Below are positions 34,935-36,196 of a DNA stretch of 36,196 bases, one piece after another (position 1 is the first letter of the stretch; each line of letters opens with the position of its first letter). The position numbers and the translations under genes were made by a program. This stretch comes from a virus. The notes under the pieces were generated by a model, which worked only from the letters and a program-made list of their open reading frames with translations, was not told the DNA's origin and did no database searches. The DNA lies in the IMG/VR virus record IMGVR_UViG_3300008113_000723, positions 1-36,196 of that record. One strand, 5' to 3'.

Positions 34935-35399
34935 ATGAAACGATTGATTCTGGCCACTGCTGTGGCACTAACCTTGACGGCTTGCGCTACAAACCAAGAC
35001 GCCTACTACGCTGCCATCGCAGCCCGTGAAGCACGACAGGCAGAGCAAGAACTCCGTGCCGACACTGCCATTGCGCAGATGGCCGCATCCGGTGATGCAC
35101 AGGCCAAGGGTATGGCGTTGATGCATTTTGCGATGAAGGCCAACAACGCCAAGTCGAGCCAGCAGATGATTGCCGCACCCAAATCCACTGCAGAGGCGTT
35201 GCTGCCTTGGGCCGCGCTGATCGTGCCCAGCATCACCCAGTTCTACTCGATCACCAAGAATGCCGAGATCGCCATCAACTCCAGCAACAACTCGTTGACT
35301 GGCAAGCTGGCCGACAACGACATGATTACCGATCTGGTTCATGGCCGCATTGACCCGATCGTTGGGACTTCTGACGACGTGCTGTTGTACCCACGATGA
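34935..35399 (+). CDS. Lipoprotein, 154 aa
   Basis: It starts at ATG 34935 behind ACAGGAGAAACTC. A signal peptide (Lys-Arg-Leu-Ile-Leu-Ala-Thr-Ala-Val-Ala-Leu) ends in the lipobox Leu-Thr-Ala-Cys at residues 14-17, so Cys17 is the lipidation site. The mature part is Ala/Gln-rich and helical with a hydrophobic stretch near residues 87-100. It lies directly before the spanin genes, so it may act in lysis or superinfection exclusion. Its stop overlaps the spanin start. Confidence 0.7.
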   Translation: MKRLILATAVALTLTACATNQDAYYAAIAAREARQAEQELRADTAIAQMAASGDAQAKGMALMHFAMKANNAKSSQQMIAAPKSTAEALLPWAALIVPSITQFYSITKNAEIAINSSNNSLTGKLADNDMITDLVHGRIDPIVGTSDDVLLYPR

Positions 35400-35860
35400 T
35401 TTTCCCTACGCCCTACATTGCAGCAGGTGCGCTGGCTGTGGGGCTTCTCACTGGCTGGACGGCCAATGGGTGGCGTTTAAACTCTAAAATTGACCAGATG
35501 GTGCTGGAGCACACGCAGGCCGTTCAGGCGGCCACGCAGAAAGCTCTGGACGAAACGACACGGATGCAGAGGGAGAAAGACAATGCAATTGCACAAGCCC
35601 AAGCTCAAGCGAAGTCCAATGCTGCCGCTGCTGATTCTGCTCGTGTTGAGCGTGACGGGCTGCGCGACGACCTCGCTGCCAGTCGTACCACCTTCGCCGA
35701 CTCTTCCCACACCTCCCTTGCCGCTTACGCCAGCACCCTCAGTGTCGTATTCGAGCAATGCACAAAAGAATATTCAGACGTGGCGGCAAAGGCTGACGGC
35801 CACGCCCTTGACACAACAACCCTCTTCAACGCTTGGACCGCAATCGCGGCAGTGAAGTAA
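35396..35860 (+). CDS. Rz: Inner-membrane spanin, Rz-like, 154 aa
   Basis: An N-terminal membrane segment (Pro-Tyr-Ile-Ala-Ala-Gly-Ala-Leu-Ala-Val-Gly-Leu-Leu) is followed by a long charged Gln/Ala/Glu/Arg coiled coil in the periplasm. The embedded Rz1 gene lies within it in another frame, which makes the Rz identity strong. With Rz1 it spans the periplasm and disrupts the outer membrane at the end of lysis. Its start overlaps the lipoprotein stop. Confidence 0.88.
   Translation: MIFPTPYIAAGALAVGLLTGWTANGWRLNSKIDQMVLEHTQAVQAATQKALDETTRMQREKDNAIAQAQAQAKSNAAAADSARVERDGLRDDLAASRTTFADSSHTSLAAYASTLSVVFEQCTKEYSDVAAKADGHALDTTTLFNAWTAIAAVK
35583..35855 (+). CDS. Rz1: Outer-membrane spanin lipoprotein, Rz1-like, embedded, 90 aa
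   Basis: The frame is entirely inside Rz but shifted by one base. It starts at ATG 35583 (an alternative is ATG 35619). Leu-Pro-Leu-Leu-Ile-Leu-Leu-Val-Leu-Ser-Val-Thr-Gly-Cys is a lipoprotein signal with Cys at the lipobox, followed by a Pro-rich stretch (Val-Val-Pro-Pro-Ser-Pro-Thr-Leu-Pro-Thr-Pro-Pro). The layout matches lambda Rz1. It would be attached to the outer membrane and pair with Rz. Confidence 0.85.
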   Translation: MQLHKPKLKRSPMLPLLILLVLSVTGCATTSLPVVPPSPTLPTPPLPLTPAPSVSYSSNAQKNIQTWRQRLTATPLTQQPSSTLGPQSRQ

Positions 35861-36196
35861 ATGCTAGCTGAACTGGCCATCGCGAACGCTTGTTTTGCAA
35901 CCATAAAAGAGGCTGTGGCCCACTCGGGCGACCTCATGGCGGCTGGCGATGCGCTGTTCAAATACTTTGACTGCAAGGCAGAGCTCCAGAAAAAGGCCAA
36001 CGAAAAGGGTGGATCAAGGGGTAGTGATCTTGAAGAGTTCATGGCGCTTGAAAAGCTCAAGCAGCAAGAGGAAGAACTCAAGCAGATGATGATCTACGCT
36101 GGTCGCGGTGGCATGTGGGACGACTGGTTGGCGTTTCAAGTCAAGGTCAAGAAAAAGCGTGAAGCGGACAAGCGCCAGAAAGTGCTTGATCGTCAG
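35861..36196 (+). CDS. Conserved phage protein, 3' end beyond the window
   Basis: It starts at ATG 35861 immediately after the Rz stop and is open to the right edge (112 codons). The N-terminus Leu-Ala-Glu-Leu-Ala-Ile-Ala-Asn-Ala-Cys-Phe-Ala-Thr-Ile-Lys and a middle Asp-Leu-Glu-Glu-Phe-Met-Ala-Leu-Glu-Lys-Leu-Lys-Gln-Gln-Glu-Glu-Glu-Leu-Lys are signatures of a family common in aquatic phages. Ile-Tyr-Ala-Gly-Arg-Gly-Gly-Met-Trp-Asp-Asp-Trp completes the match. The function is unknown. The sequence continues as a charged helix. Confidence 0.75.
   Translation, partial: MLAELAIANACFATIKEAVAHSGDLMAAGDALFKYFDCKAELQKKANEKGGSRGSDLEEFMALEKLKQQEEELKQMMIYAGRGGMWDDWLAFQVKVKKKREADKRQKVLDRQ

Noticed and set aside
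1-36196. tRNA genes, integrase, lysogeny repressor
   Set aside because: No cloverleaf sequence, tyrosine or serine recombinase signature, or full-length repressor was recognised; absence in this window does not rule out presence elsewhere.

Overview
The window looks like roughly half of a double-stranded DNA tailed phage genome. The order small terminase, large terminase, portal, scaffold, major capsid, head-tail adaptors, fibres and spanins points to a short-tailed, podovirus-like phage. No tape-measure or tail-tube gene is seen. An inner-membrane spanin with an embedded outer-membrane lipoprotein spanin shows that the host is Gram-negative. High GC, AGGAG ribosome binding sites and many glycine-rich fibre genes would fit a freshwater proteobacterial phage, possibly betaproteobacterial; this is inference. 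No integrase, repressor/integration module, tRNA or CRISPR array was found. Replication genes and the endolysin are not in the window, so the genome continues past at least one end.

Layout. Positions 1-2478 and 3772-9724 are two leftward blocks of small, mostly unknown genes, probably early or host-takeover genes. They are packed with 4-base ATGA/GTGA overlaps. Only a NinX-like protein (4786-5097) and an Api92/DUF1281-like protein (5879-6364) are recognisable. Between the blocks lies a rightward island (about 2600-3715) with a terminator, a 96-nt hairpin ending in a T tract, about 370 bases of gene-free but hairpin-rich sequence, and an HNH endonuclease. A divergent control region at 9725-10025 separates the leftward genes from the rightward morphogenesis genes.

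The rightward half runs: small terminase, LexA-like winged helix, large terminase, portal, GroES-like protein, scaffold, a second structural gene, major capsid (10026-18641). After a terminator and an HNH gene, a strong sigma70-like promoter at 19308-19336 starts a second block. That block holds head-surface proteins, a cluster of very basic small proteins sharing a C-terminal RGxT signature, two adaptor-like proteins, and three intercalated HNH or endonuclease VII genes (19422-26271). The fibre region (26268-34914) has glycine-rich modules shuffled between three genes. Spanins and a partial conserved gene close the window.

Main oddities. (1) An 8-mer, CTCGATGG and close variants, occurs 19 times between 3705 and 7564 and always in one orientation. 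(2) A composite regulatory module (a 24-nt inverted repeat plus the palindrome TGGCAGTTCTGCCA) is duplicated upstream of both leftward blocks; two further palindromes lie at 9918 and inside terL. (3) A candidate structured RNA lies next to the HNH gene at 3210. (4) Three consecutive structural genes (scaffold, 16801-17729, major capsid) each have a broken reading frame, which points either to clustered deletions or to assembly error.
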